Positions 1-7,689 of a stretch of DNA of 18,574 bases are shown here, piece by piece. The notes under the pieces are model-generated. The model did not search any database. It saw nothing but the letters and a program-made list of their open reading frames with translations, and had not been told where the DNA came from. Position 1 is the stretch's first letter. Each line of letters begins with the position of its first letter. The DNA comes from Armatimonadota bacterium (GTDB lineage: Bacteria; Armatimonadota; Zipacnadia; Zipacnadales; FEN-943): assembly GCA_029777735.1 (NCBI GenBank), contig JAKORR010000213.1:1-18574 (forward strand), written 5' to 3'. The position numbers and the translations under genes were made by a program.

Positions 1-414
1 ACATAGGGGCCGAAGGTGCTTGTCATGCACTCGTCAGGCTTGCCATCAGCATCCACGCGGGCCCACTCAGGGTGGTGCTCCACGGCCACGGCGTCCCACA
101 CCCTCGAGTAATGGATGTATAGGCCCACACCATGCTCCCGCGTTATCTTGCGCCACAGCTCTAGCGAGTCCCGCACAATTCCGGGTGAGGGCCAGCCCAC
201 CTGTGTAGGGTAGCCGGTGTACCCGGCGTGCCCCTTGCAGTCGTACTGCACGTAATCGGGACGCACGCGATGGAGTAGCGAGGCGATGTTTTCCTCCGAC
301 AGATTGGCGCCTAGGGATGTGTCCTTCGCGCTCGGGTGCAGGTCGAAATGCAGACCAAAGAAAGAAGGCTTTCTTGCGCGTCAGAGGTTTTCGTCTTCGC
401 CGGCCCTGGGTCAT
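1..414 (-). CDS. GHL6-like glycoside hydrolase, 5' part only, frameshifted near its start
   Basis: The gene runs off the left edge, so only about 130 N-terminal residues are visible. The minus-strand reading contains FGLHFDLHPSAKDTSLGANL, then DYVQYDCKGH, GLYIHYSRVWD and HPEWARVDADGKP. This pattern (a short strand ending in HFD, a YDCKGH segment, then HPEW) is what I associate with the 'hypothetical glycosyl hydrolase 6' barrel family, related in layout to alpha-L-fucosidase-like enzymes; substrate unknown. The good frame has no start codon: it is open back to a TGA near 378. The neighbouring frame begins with ATG at 414, six bases after a strong ribosome site (421-428), and reads RKKAFF before it would need to shift. 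Joining the frames around 352-366, in a TTCTTTCTTT stretch, gives a sensible RKKAFFFGLHFD start. This is a one-base indel, either real or a sequencing error. Family call fairly sure, enzymatic role inferred. Confidence 0.68.
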
Positions 415-420
415 TACTTG

Positions 421-428
421 CCTTCCTC
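421..428 (-). promoter_or_regulatory. Ribosome binding site deciding the start of the left-edge glycosidase
   Basis: On the minus strand this reads GAGGAAGG, six bases before ATG at 412-414. It is the only good ribosome site near the gene's beginning and sits in front of the frame that later needs a one-base shift, which is the main argument that the frameshift is an indel rather than an unusual start. Confidence 0.55.
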
Positions 429-632
429 GCGGGACAGGTTCGGACGCTCAATTGCTACTGGCTCAGCCGCCTAACGGATTGCATCTCGCGCGCCCGAATC
501 CTCTAGAAGGCTGCTGGGCTACCTTTCCAAGGAGCCTCCCACCTCTGCCGAGCCCGGCTCCAGGCGCCAGGCCTCAGCCACCCACGCAGGTTTCAGCCGC
601 TTGCCAGGGAATCGATACTTCGGTGATTTAGG

Positions 633-1289
633 ATGGATGTCCACCCCCTGCGCTCGCGGTTGTATGTGATTACTCCAACCTCCATGGTTGGCAACGAAGC
701 CCTTATCCCCTATGTAAGGGCGCTCGTCGAGGCGGGCGTCGGCCTGGTGCAATACCGCGCCAAGGACGTCAGTACACGCCTGATGATCGAGGACTGCCTT
801 AAGATCCTCAGAGTAACTCGGCCTGCGCTTGTGCCTCTGGTCGTCGATGACCGCGTGGATGTAGCGTTGGCCGTGGGCGCGGAGGGCGTGCACGTGGGCG
901 TTTCAGACATGCCCGTGGCTTATGCGCGGCGGCTGATGGGCCCCCATGCCTTGGTTGGCGCGACTGCGCCTACGCCACAGTTGGCTCGCCAAGCCGAGCA
1001 AGGCGGTGCCAGTTACGTCTCCGTCGGCCCGATGTACGCTACGGCCACCGCGCCCGAGAAGCTCCCTGTCGGACCGGAGCGCGTGACCCAGGTTCGCTCT
1101 GTCTGCAGGCTGCCTATCTGCGCCATTGGCGGTATCACTGAGGACACCCTTGGCCCAGTGGCAGATGCACGCCCTGACCTCGTGGCCGTTGTGACCGCAA
1201 TCTCCGATGCTAAGTGTCCTGGGCTGGCTGCGAGGCGCTTGGTGGCTCGCATTGCGGAGTTGCTTCCGGGAGAGGTGAAACTGCAATGA
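633..1289 (+). CDS. thiE: Thiamine-phosphate synthase (ThiE)
   Basis: 218 residues, the usual length for ThiE. This cytoplasmic TIM-barrel enzyme joins hydroxymethylpyrimidine diphosphate to thiazole phosphate to give thiamine phosphate. The family landmarks appear in order: LYVITP at the first strand, GLVQYRAKD, LVVDDRVDVALAVGAEGVHVG (the DR and GVH phosphate and pyrimidine elements), GASYVSVGPMYATATAP, and the phosphate-binding PICAIGGI followed by VAVVTAI. GPM(Y/F) and the AIGGI loop are intact, so it should be active. One variation is GATAPT where many homologues have a G-x-S-(x)-H/T motif. The start at 633 has only a weak AGG directly before it; TTG at 660 would remove the first strand and is less likely. 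No TPP riboswitch motif is visible upstream. Its stop overlaps the next gene's ATG (ATGA), so the two are probably co-translated, although no other thiamine gene is in the window. Confidence 0.93.
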   Translation: MDVHPLRSRLYVITPTSMVGNEALIPYVRALVEAGVGLVQYRAKDVSTRLMIEDCLKILRVTRPALVPLVVDDRVDVALAVGAEGVHVGVSDMPVAYARRLMGPHALVGATAPTPQLARQAEQGGASYVSVGPMYATATAPEKLPVGPERVTQVRSVCRLPICAIGGITEDTLGPVADARPDLVAVVTAISDAKCPGLAARRLVARIAELLPGEVKLQ

Positions 1290-4200
1290 GACATGTGGCG
1301 TTTGTATGCCTGACTGTTCTGGGACTGATGCTAATGGCCGCTCTGTCCCCTGCGGCGGGCCTGTTTTCACCCGAGAGCCTCGGCAGGCCCGATTCCTGGG
1401 AGCCGCAGCCCTCTTGGCTGTCGGCGAGGTCCGAAAACTTCCGCGTTATCTCCACCGACGAGGGGCTAGACTTCATCGTACCCGAGGGCGGCCGCGGAAT
1501 GAAGTGGACAACGAGTTTTAACCAGACAGTCTCCGTGGACGACACGCCCTATCTTGTGCTTATCTATCGCTGTCGCAACTACTTTGCCGGCGCTGACTAT
1601 CTGCTGTGGATTAAAGGTAGCAAGGGTGGCGAAGGACTGAGAATCCTTAAGAACGAGCAAATCAAGGCCGACGGCCAGTGGCATACAATCGCCCTCGACC
1701 TGTTGGCCCTGGGTGTAGATAGCTGCCAGCAGATGGCCCTTCAATGCTTCGCCACAGAGGCTGGCGATGCACATTTGACCGTGGCGCGTCTGGAGTTTGC
1801 CGAAAGTGCGCCGGAGGGAGCGGAGATGTTGCCCAGAACCACGGGTGAGGGACTGAAGGCCACCTTCGCCTTCAACGATCCTGCCGCGTGGACTGCCCAG
1901 CCTGCGTGGCTGAGCAACCCCACGGAGCGGCCGGCTGTGACCCGTACCGAGGAGGGCCTACGGTTTTCGGTCCCCGACATGGGCTTCGGCATGAAGTGGT
2001 CGTGCGACCTGGCCGAGCAACTGCCTGGCGGCTACTTCAAGCTGCGCTACCGGGCGCGAGGCCTGGAACTGCGGCGCGACTACGTCCTCTATGCCGCCGT
2101 AAGCGGCGGAGGCAAGTCCGAGCAGGAGCAGTATGTTTTTTACCTCAACGACCTCGTGCCCGACGGCGACTGGCACACCCTGACGGCGCTGTACGCGGCC
2201 GATTTCGTCAAGACGCTGGCCGTGCAGGTGCAGGCGCGTGAGCCGGACGCGTGGCTCGAGATATCTAGCCTCGAGATCTGGGGACGCCGGCCGGAGACCA
2301 AACTGACCGATGTGTGCCCCTATAGGGCCTCCTGGCCCGCCGAACTGGGGCCCTTCAAGCCGCTGGCCCTCACGACGGGCGAGCCGTTCTCCGAGCTCCA
2401 GCGCGCCCTGCGCATGGTGGGCTGGTTCGAGAGCCCTAGGGTGTCGGTGCGCGACGTACCCTTCGACGTTAGCTCGGGCCTGGGTCTGCTGAGCGGCAGC
2501 GCCAGAGTCGGATTCCTGGAGACGCCGCTGAAGGGGCGCTGGCGCCAGCTTTACCTCCTGTTGGGCGCGCGTCTGCCCAGCACGGAACAACCTTCCTACG
2601 CGTTCAAGCCTGCGTCCGTTGAACGTTACCCGCACCGCTTTATCACAGAGGTGGTGTATGCCGACGGCGGCAGTGAGCAGCAGATGCCCACGCGCCTGTC
2701 CACAGGCCGTGCCGAAGTTAGCGCAGGGCTGGCGGTCTATGCACTGGCCGTGGACCCGAACCGCGAGGTGGACGCACTGCGGCTATACGACGGCCACCGC
2801 CAGGGCACCTTCGCCCTGGTCGCCGTCACGCCATCGACTGCAGACGGTCCCGCCACCGCCGCCACAAAGCCCCAGCCGGCGTCCCTGTTGCGTCCGGCGG
2901 AGCGGGCCGACGACGTCTCTCGCGTGCGCAAGTCCGCCGACGGTTCTCTGTTGCTGGACAGCGGTGCTCTGCACGCTGAGTTCGTCGCCGGGCCCTCCCT
3001 GGCTCTGCGGCGGCTAACCAGCGACTATGTGAAGGGTGTCAACACAGTGGTCGAAGGCGGCGCTCTCTTCTCGGTCAGCGTGGGCGAGACGGCAGTGACA
3101 TCCGATCAGGCCCGTGTGACTAGGGTCTCGATTGAGGGCCGCTCAGCGGTTGTGGACTTGGACCTGCGGCCCAAGTTGCCAATGACCGCGCAGCTGGCAA
3201 TCACAGCGGGCAAGCCCGACGAGATGCGCCTGGACCTGTCACTAGAGCCGGCCGGCAAGGCCCCTGCGGCAGAGCCCGTGGTGGAGTTGCCCGTGCTGAT
3301 CGGTGGCCGAGCGGGCCGCGACCCGCGCGACACCTGGGTCTTCTTCCCGCGCCGCGGCACAGTCATCAGCAATGAACCCACAGGCGCCAGCTTGCCCTAC
3401 GGCGGCATGTTCCCCCTGCAGGTACTGGGCTTCTTTAGTCCCACCGGCGGCGGCCTTTACCTGCGCACGGAGTACCAAGAGGTCGTGGATCGCCGCTACT
3501 GCCTGCAGCATGGTACCGACGGTGTGTCCATGAGTGTGCGATACCCCTGGTGGCGTGGTCAGAAGCTCAACGCCTTCGTGGGCACGAACCCCGGCGACTG
3601 GCACGACCAGTTGAGGGCCTACAACGAGTGGCGAGAGACCTGGTTCAAGCCTGCGGCGCCGCGTAAGGATTGGTTCCGCCGTATCTTCAACTTCCGCCAG
3701 CAGTTCCTGCACTTCGCGCTGCCTACCAAGAGTGGTATGTTCGATCCCGAGACCAAGTCCCTGCGCCTGCGCGAAGTCTTGGAGAGTGATGCGAAGGCCT
3801 TTGGCGGCTGCGACTACCTGCACCTCTTCGACTGGGGCTGGTCGCCCGAGACTGGACGCTGCGGCGATTACGCCCCTTGGGACTACCTTGGCGGCGTGGA
3901 TCGGTTCCGCCAGGCTATCGAGGACGTACAGAAGATGGGCGTCCCGGTCGGCTTGTACATCGAGGGCTACCTCATCTCGCCGCAGTCGAAGCTCTTCGAG
4001 CGAGCCAAGGCCTGGCAGGTCATCAAGTCCAACGGCGAGCCGCTGGAGGCCTTCGCGCCCGATATCAACATTTGCCCATGGGTGAAGGAATGGCAGGACT
4101 ACTTGCCCGCCACCTATGCCCGCGCACGACAGCAGACGGGCGCGTCGGGCTTCTACATCGACGAATACGGCTTCGCCCACGACGGCCACGCGTGCTACTC

Positions 4201-4897
4201 GGCCGATCACGGCCACCCGGCCCCCGCCTTCGCAACCGAAGGCGAGCTTCAGATGACCCAGAAGGTACGCGCGGCCCTGGGGCCCGACGCTGCCCTCTAC
4301 ACCGAGGAGTCGCCCTGCGATTTGACAATGCAGTGGCAGGACGGGGCCTTCACCTATGCCATCTCATCGGTGAGCGATGAGCTATCGCCACACCACCTGA
4401 ACCTAGTACGCTTTGCTGTGCCGGACTTCAAGACCATCGAGATCATCACCTGTGATCACCCGCTGGGCGACAACCTGGAAGCGCTCAAGCAGATCCTCTT
4501 CAATGGCGAGGCCATCTGGCTTGAGGGCATACCTGACCGGTGGTTTGACGAGCGTGCCCTGGCCTACATCGGCCGGATGCATGCGGTACTGCGAGATAAC
4601 GCGGATTGCTTTACGTCTCTGCGGCCTGAGGCGCTGGTGCCGACGCTGTGGGCGGACCTGTATGCCAACCGGTTCCCGTCGGACGATAGGCGACGCTGCG
4701 CGTGGACGATCTACTGGACCGGTCCGCGCACGCTCACGGCCGACCTGATGCGCGTGCCGCACCGCGAGGGCGTCGCCTACCGGGATGTCTTCGACGGCCG
4801 CACGCTCACCGCCAGGCGCGACGGAGCCGAGGATGTGCTCAGCGCTACCCTTCACCCTCACGAGGTGCTTGTGGTGGTCCAGGAACCTGCGGGCTAG
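1286..4897 (+). CDS. Large secreted DUF6259-like glycoside hydrolase with duplicated N-terminal binding modules
   Basis: 1203 residues. The start at 1286 is preferred over an in-frame upstream ATG inside thiE because GGGAGAGG lies about ten bases before it and it is followed directly by a signal peptide (MRHVAFVCLTVLGLMLMAAL, residues 1-25). Two similar beta-rich modules follow (about 34-173 and 198-335), each with W-x-x-QP-(S/A)-WLS, then EGL-(D/R)-F, GMKW and DG-(Q/D)-WHT, so they look like a tandem duplication of a carbohydrate-binding module. A third beta-rich region (about 345-560) contains DVPFDVSSG. The C-terminal half (about 780-1200) looks like a TIM barrel: HLFDWGW at 846-852, GLYIEGYL, GFYIDEYGF with D959, and LYTEES with E1007/E1008. 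D959 and one of those glutamates are natural catalytic candidates. This layout resembles DUF6259-type hydrolases, probably secreted and acting on plant or microbial glycans. Family assignment is by motif memory; substrate unknown. Confidence 0.83.
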   Translation: MRHVAFVCLTVLGLMLMAALSPAAGLFSPESLGRPDSWEPQPSWLSARSENFRVISTDEGLDFIVPEGGRGMKWTTSFNQTVSVDDTPYLVLIYRCRNYFAGADYLLWIKGSKGGEGLRILKNEQIKADGQWHTIALDLLALGVDSCQQMALQCFATEAGDAHLTVARLEFAESAPEGAEMLPRTTGEGLKATFAFNDPAAWTAQPAWLSNPTERPAVTRTEEGLRFSVPDMGFGMKWSCDLAEQLPGGYFKLRYRARGLELRRDYVLYAAVSGGGKSEQEQYVFYLNDLVPDGDWHTLTALYAADFVKTLAVQVQAREPDAWLEISSLEIWGRRPETKLTDVCPYRASWPAELGPFKPLALTTGEPFSELQRALRMVGWFESPRVSVRDVPFDVSSGLGLLSGSARVGFLETPLKGRWRQLYLLLGARLPSTEQPSYAFKPASVERYPHRFITEVVYADGGSEQQMPTRLSTGRAEVSAGLAVYALAVDPNREVDALRLYDGHRQGTFALVAVTPSTADGPATAATKPQPASLLRPAERADDVSRVRKSADGSLLLDSGALHAEFVAGPSLALRRLTSDYVKGVNTVVEGGALFSVSVGETAVTSDQARVTRVSIEGRSAVVDLDLRPKLPMTAQLAITAGKPDEMRLDLSLEPAGKAPAAEPVVELPVLIGGRAGRDPRDTWVFFPRRGTVISNEPTGASLPYGGMFPLQVLGFFSPTGGGLYLRTEYQEVVDRRYCLQHGTDGVSMSVRYPWWRGQKLNAFVGTNPGDWHDQLRAYNEWRETWFKPAAPRKDWFRRIFNFRQQFLHFALPTKSGMFDPETKSLRLREVLESDAKAFGGCDYLHLFDWGWSPETGRCGDYAPWDYLGGVDRFRQAIEDVQKMGVPVGLYIEGYLISPQSKLFERAKAWQVIKSNGEPLEAFAPDINICPWVKEWQDYLPATYARARQQTGASGFYIDEYGFAHDGHACYSADHGHPAPAFATEGELQMTQKVRAALGPDAALYTEESPCDLTMQWQDGAFTYAISSVSDELSPHHLNLVRFAVPDFKTIEIITCDHPLGDNLEALKQILFNGEAIWLEGIPDRWFDERALAYIGRMHAVLRDNADCFTSLRPEALVPTLWADLYANRFPSDDRRRCAWTIYWTGPRTLTADLMRVPHREGVAYRDVFDGRTLTARRDGAEDVLSATLHPHEVLVVVQEPAG
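1385..2290 (+). repeat. Tandem duplicated binding module within the DUF6259-like gene
   Basis: Two stretches of about 140 codons (1385-1803 and 1877-2290) encode the same pattern of short motifs: QPSWLS versus QPAWLS, EGLDFIVPEGGRGMKW versus EGLRFSVPDMGFGMKW, DGQWHT versus DGDWHT, and a final LEF/LEIW strand. The protein pattern is conserved while the DNA has diverged, so the duplication is old rather than recent. Confidence 0.6.
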
Positions 4898-4970
4898 GAG
4901 CAGCCGTGCGCCCACGTCTTAGGCTGGAAGTATCATGGCATGACCGCCTGAGAAGTCGAGGGGGCAGGTA

Positions 4971-6281
4971 ATGGTCTTCACCCGACTAGGATTGCTAATG
5001 CTTATGGTGGGGCCGGTGCTGGCGATGGGCGGCCTGTGGCGTCTGCAGCTAGTCGGGGTGGGACTGTGGTGGATTGTGGCCCTTACGCTGCTGGCGCTGG
5101 CCGACGCCTTGCTGAGCCGACGCTTGGCGCCTCTGGAGGTAAGCCGCACCTTCGACGACCCTCTGTCCTTGGATGCCCGCAACCCTGTGCGCGTCACCTT
5201 GCGCAGCCGTTCGCGCCTGATCCTCGACCTGGTTGTCCACGACGACGTGCCAGACGAGTTGGGCCCTGAAAACAACACTCGGCGCGTCACCATTCCCCCC
5301 TACGGCAGCGGCGAGATGCGCTACGTGGTGCATCCGCGCCAGCGTGGGCGGGTCGCGCTGCGCGATGTCTACGTGCGGGGTCTGGCAATCCTGCGCCTTT
5401 CCCGCTGGCAAAGACGCTTTAGGGTAGGGGGCGAAGCCAGGGTCTACCCGAATCTGGCCGATCTGCGACGCTACGACTACCTGGCTCGGGCCCGGCGTCT
5501 TCAGGCGGTCGGCTATAGACAGGTCCGGCGGGTCGGCGGCGGGCGAGACTTCGAATCTCTGCGCGACTATATGCCCGACGACGAGTTTCGTGACATTGAT
5601 TGGAAAGCTACTGCGCGGCGCGAACGCCCCATGACGCGCCAGTACCAGATAGAGCGCAGCCAGAACCTCGTCCTTATGCTCGACTGTGGGCGCATGATGG
5701 CCGCCGAGACCGAGGGCATGTCCAAGCTGGACCATGCTATCAATGCGGCCTTGATGCTGGCCCATGTCGCTGTGGCGATGGACGACTCAGTGGGCTGGTT
5801 GGCCTTCTCGAACCGAATCCTGCGCCTGCGACGGCCGCGCAAGTCGAAGGAGCAGGTAGCACTGTTGGCCGACGACCTGTATGAGCTACAGGTGGACCTG
5901 GTCGAGCCTGACTACGTGACCGCGCTGGCAATGCTCAAAGGCCAACTCCGCAAGCGGGCGCTAGTTGTCATCTTCACCGATCTTGTGGACCTGGAAGCCA
6001 GCGAGCGCCTGGTCACGCACACGGCTGCTCTTTATCCCCAGCACTTGCCGTTGTTGATCGCGATACAGGACAGCGAGCTGCACAAACTGTCTCGTCTGAC
6101 GCCAGTGCGCCAGGATGATGTCTACACGGCAGCCGTAGCGACGCGGCTGCTGGAGAGGAGAGCCTTGGCACTGGCTGCCATGAGGCGACAGGGTGCCCTG
6201 GTGCTTGACGTGGCGCCCCCTGAACTGACCACTCGCGCGGTGAACGAGTACCTTGCCACGAAAGCTGCCGGGCGCCTTTGA
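4971..6281 (+). CDS. DUF58 family membrane-anchored protein with degenerate VWA-like domain
   Basis: 436 residues. Two short hydrophobic segments in the first 45 residues should anchor it in the inner membrane, followed by a beta-rich region and the DUF58 signature GGGRDFESLRDYMPDDEF starting at residue 189, continuing into RDIDWKATAR. A VWA-like fold follows: LVLMLDCGRMMA, with D238 where a MIDAS site would have D-x-S-x-S, and later VVIFTDLVD. The serines of a classical MIDAS are missing, which is common in this family. DUF58 proteins are usually found beside a MoxR AAA ATPase and often a transglutaminase or VWA protein, thought to act in protein maturation or envelope stress; no such partner is visible here. 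GAGGGGG just upstream of ATG 4971 supports the start. It follows the secreted hydrolase by 73 bases on the same strand, so read-through is possible. Molecular role unknown. Confidence 0.88.
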   Translation: MVFTRLGLLMLMVGPVLAMGGLWRLQLVGVGLWWIVALTLLALADALLSRRLAPLEVSRTFDDPLSLDARNPVRVTLRSRSRLILDLVVHDDVPDELGPENNTRRVTIPPYGSGEMRYVVHPRQRGRVALRDVYVRGLAILRLSRWQRRFRVGGEARVYPNLADLRRYDYLARARRLQAVGYRQVRRVGGGRDFESLRDYMPDDEFRDIDWKATARRERPMTRQYQIERSQNLVLMLDCGRMMAAETEGMSKLDHAINAALMLAHVAVAMDDSVGWLAFSNRILRLRRPRKSKEQVALLADDLYELQVDLVEPDYVTALAMLKGQLRKRALVVIFTDLVDLEASERLVTHTAALYPQHLPLLIAIQDSELHKLSRLTPVRQDDVYTAAVATRLLERRALALAAMRRQGALVLDVAPPELTTRAVNEYLATKAAGRL

Positions 6282-6542
6282 CTGTCTATCGCCGTAACGG
6301 ATGGAAGCCACACCATTCAAGCCTGCAATGTGACACTCCGAACCCCAAGCCTTCGGCATTGACGCAGACCTGATCGGATGAAAAAGGCAACTATTCTCAC
6401 CCACGGCTTTTTGCGAAGCAAAATACTTGCTCCTGCAAGATTGTCAAGGAAAAGACGGAACTTTGGGAGCACGGATCTGTGTTGAATGCCGAAGTGCACA
6501 CTCACAGCCACCATCGCAGCAGGAATGGTAGTTATGTGACAT

Positions 6543-6822
6543 ATGACTTGCGAGCAGTTTGAGACCCGTGTTGCTGAGTTGAAGACGCAGATGGAGCATC
6601 TCACCGAGCCGCCCAAAGACTACACGAACTCTTCCGTTCCTTCCTCGAAGAGCCGCAAGCCCAATCACGCGACCGTTAACCGAAGTGCTCGTGTGCTACT
6701 TCCACCACGTCCTGCACGTGTTGGTATCAGCACCTCGCGGCCCTGTTTCGCGGGCTGTTCGGATTGACGCTGAGCCATGGCGCAGTTGCCAAGGTCATCA
6801 CTCGGGTTGCGGGTGTTCCTTT
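6543..6822 (+). pseudogene. Decayed IS66-family transposase (TnpC) remnant
   Basis: The remnant can be read only by changing frame twice. The first frame (6543-6670) gives VAELKTQMEHLTEPPKDYTN then SSVPSSKSRKPN, matching the IS66 N-terminal coiled segment and its PPKDS-NSS-PPS-K motif. The second (about 6673-6727) gives LTEVLVCYFHHVLHV, matching the segment in IS66 that follows the zinc-finger region. The third (6725-6820) gives YQHLAALFRGLFGLTLSHGA then VAKVITRVA, matching the usual YERL-LF-DLFGL-(S)-GA stretch. The zinc-finger region between the first two parts is deleted, as is the whole catalytic DDE part, so this is a dead fragment. No terminal inverted repeats or target duplications are recognisable. 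It ends where a prepilin-like coding remnant begins. Confidence 0.72.
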
Positions 6823-6954
6823 GGTTCACACCCCGCCGACCCTGCCTACGCGCCCTACAACGGCGGTTCCAACCTAGGCTTCGTCAACGGCCATGTGAAG
6901 TGGGCTAGCTTCAACATCATCCCGGACCAGTGGGCGCTTTGGGGAGCATGGTAG
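6820..6954 (+). pseudogene. C-terminal remnant of an H-X9-DG-type prepilin-like protein
   Basis: The last 44 codons of a gene, with no start of its own. The translation contains AYAPYNGGSNLGFVNGHVKW followed by ASFNIIPDQWALW and TAG at 6952-6954. The NGG-x-N-x-x-F-x-(D/N)-GHVKW string is the conserved C-terminus of type II secretion pseudopilin-like proteins of the DUF1559/H-X9-DG kind, here with tyrosine for the histidine and asparagine for the aspartate. The upstream part of the gene is absent and replaced by the IS66 remnant. A related intact gene lies a few hundred bases away on the opposite strand. Confidence 0.6.
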
Positions 6955-7056
6955 CCCGCCTGTGTGACTGGGCGCTCGGCCCGCCCACCGGGCACATCAC
7001 CTCCTGGGAGGGGGTCTCATGGATGCCTCCAGTCTTGCCTTCGCCGCCGCCCTCCC

Positions 7057-7659
7057 TCACTGAGGTATGACGTGGTAGTAGTCATCTCCGCAGCCGCGGG
7101 GCGGGTTGCTTCGGTGGTGCCATTTGGCATGGCCATCAAGGAAGGACACGTTGGCGCCATCGTTGTGCCTATGGCTCGTATACACAGCAAAGCCCTCCTG
7201 CCGCCCGTCGAAGAAGGCCGTGGTTTCCGCTGGATAGGGGATTTGTGACAGGGTGATGATGGTGCCAAGGGGCCCAAAGGGCGGCATATGTGCGAAGACC
7301 GCCTTGTTCCATGCGTAACTGTACCGTCCGAGGCCAGAGTAGGCCGACAAGTCTACCGAGCCTTGTGGATCGTTGGGGCATCGCGCTATCTGAGCGTTTC
7401 TGGTGTAGGGCTGTACAAGTTCGATGAGGGTCCACCAAGGACCGGCCGGCGACGCTGCGCCTATGGCCATGGGTAGGGTTTCGTCGTAGTCTCCAGCGTA
7501 CATTAGCGCCGCCAACGCTAGCTGCTTGACATTGCTCGCGCAGCTTGCCTGGCGCGCCTTCTCGCGGGCGCGGGCAAAGACAGGGAAGAGCATCGCCGCC
7601 AGGAGGGCGATGATTGCGATAACTACGAGAAGCTCAATCAGAGTAAAGCCTTGCCTCAC
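7057..7659 (-). CDS. Prepilin-type protein with N-terminal cleavage/methylation motif and H-X9-DG C-terminus
   Basis: 200 residues from the GTG at 7659. It starts MRQGFTLIELLVVIAIIALL, the classic prepilin signal: short basic leader, G-F-T-L-I-E processing site, then a hydrophobic helix. The helix continues into ARAREKARQASCASNVKQLA, typical of the DUF1559-like pseudopilin family. The C-terminus carries HRHNDGANVSFLDGHAKW, where H-(X9)-DG is intact. Such proteins are very numerous in Armatimonadota and Planctomycetota, and each is probably a minor pilin or cargo-like pseudopilin cleaved by a prepilin peptidase and held in the envelope; the individual role is unknown. The GTG start is chosen because GGAGG lies eight bases upstream (7668-7672); a TTG further up would overlap that site. 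It follows the GH5 gene by only 30 bases, so it is almost certainly co-transcribed with it. Confidence 0.9.
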   Translation of the reverse strand: MRQGFTLIELLVVIAIIALLAAMLFPVFARAREKARQASCASNVKQLALAALMYAGDYDETLPMAIGAASPAGPWWTLIELVQPYTRNAQIARCPNDPQGSVDLSAYSGLGRYSYAWNKAVFAHMPPFGPLGTIITLSQIPYPAETTAFFDGRQEGFAVYTSHRHNDGANVSFLDGHAKWHHRSNPPRGCGDDYYHVIPQ

Positions 7660-7667
7660 AAACACTG

Positions 7668-7672
7668 CCTCC
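7668..7672 (-). promoter_or_regulatory. Ribosome binding site selecting the GTG start of the prepilin-like gene
   Basis: GGAGG on the minus strand, eight bases before GTG at 7657-7659. It rules in the short leader (M-R-Q-G before FTLIE), the normal length for prepilin leaders, and argues against a TTG start at 7674, which lies upstream of this site. Confidence 0.6.
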
Positions 7673-7689
7673 AAAGACCACGTGCTCCA

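Noticed and set aside
415..632. Possible TPP riboswitch upstream of thiE
   Set aside because: The conserved CTGAGA and CTGATCTGG-type elements are absent from both strands of this interval.
3242..4216. 324-codon minus-strand open frame inside the secreted hydrolase gene
   Set aside because: Low-complexity, no recognisable domain, and it lies fully opposite a coherent TIM-barrel coding region.
6409..6423. Perfect small hairpin TTTTGC-GAA-GCAAAA
   Set aside because: Stem is AT-rich, with no T-run on either side and not directly after a gene; not a convincing terminator and too short to be an insertion-sequence end.
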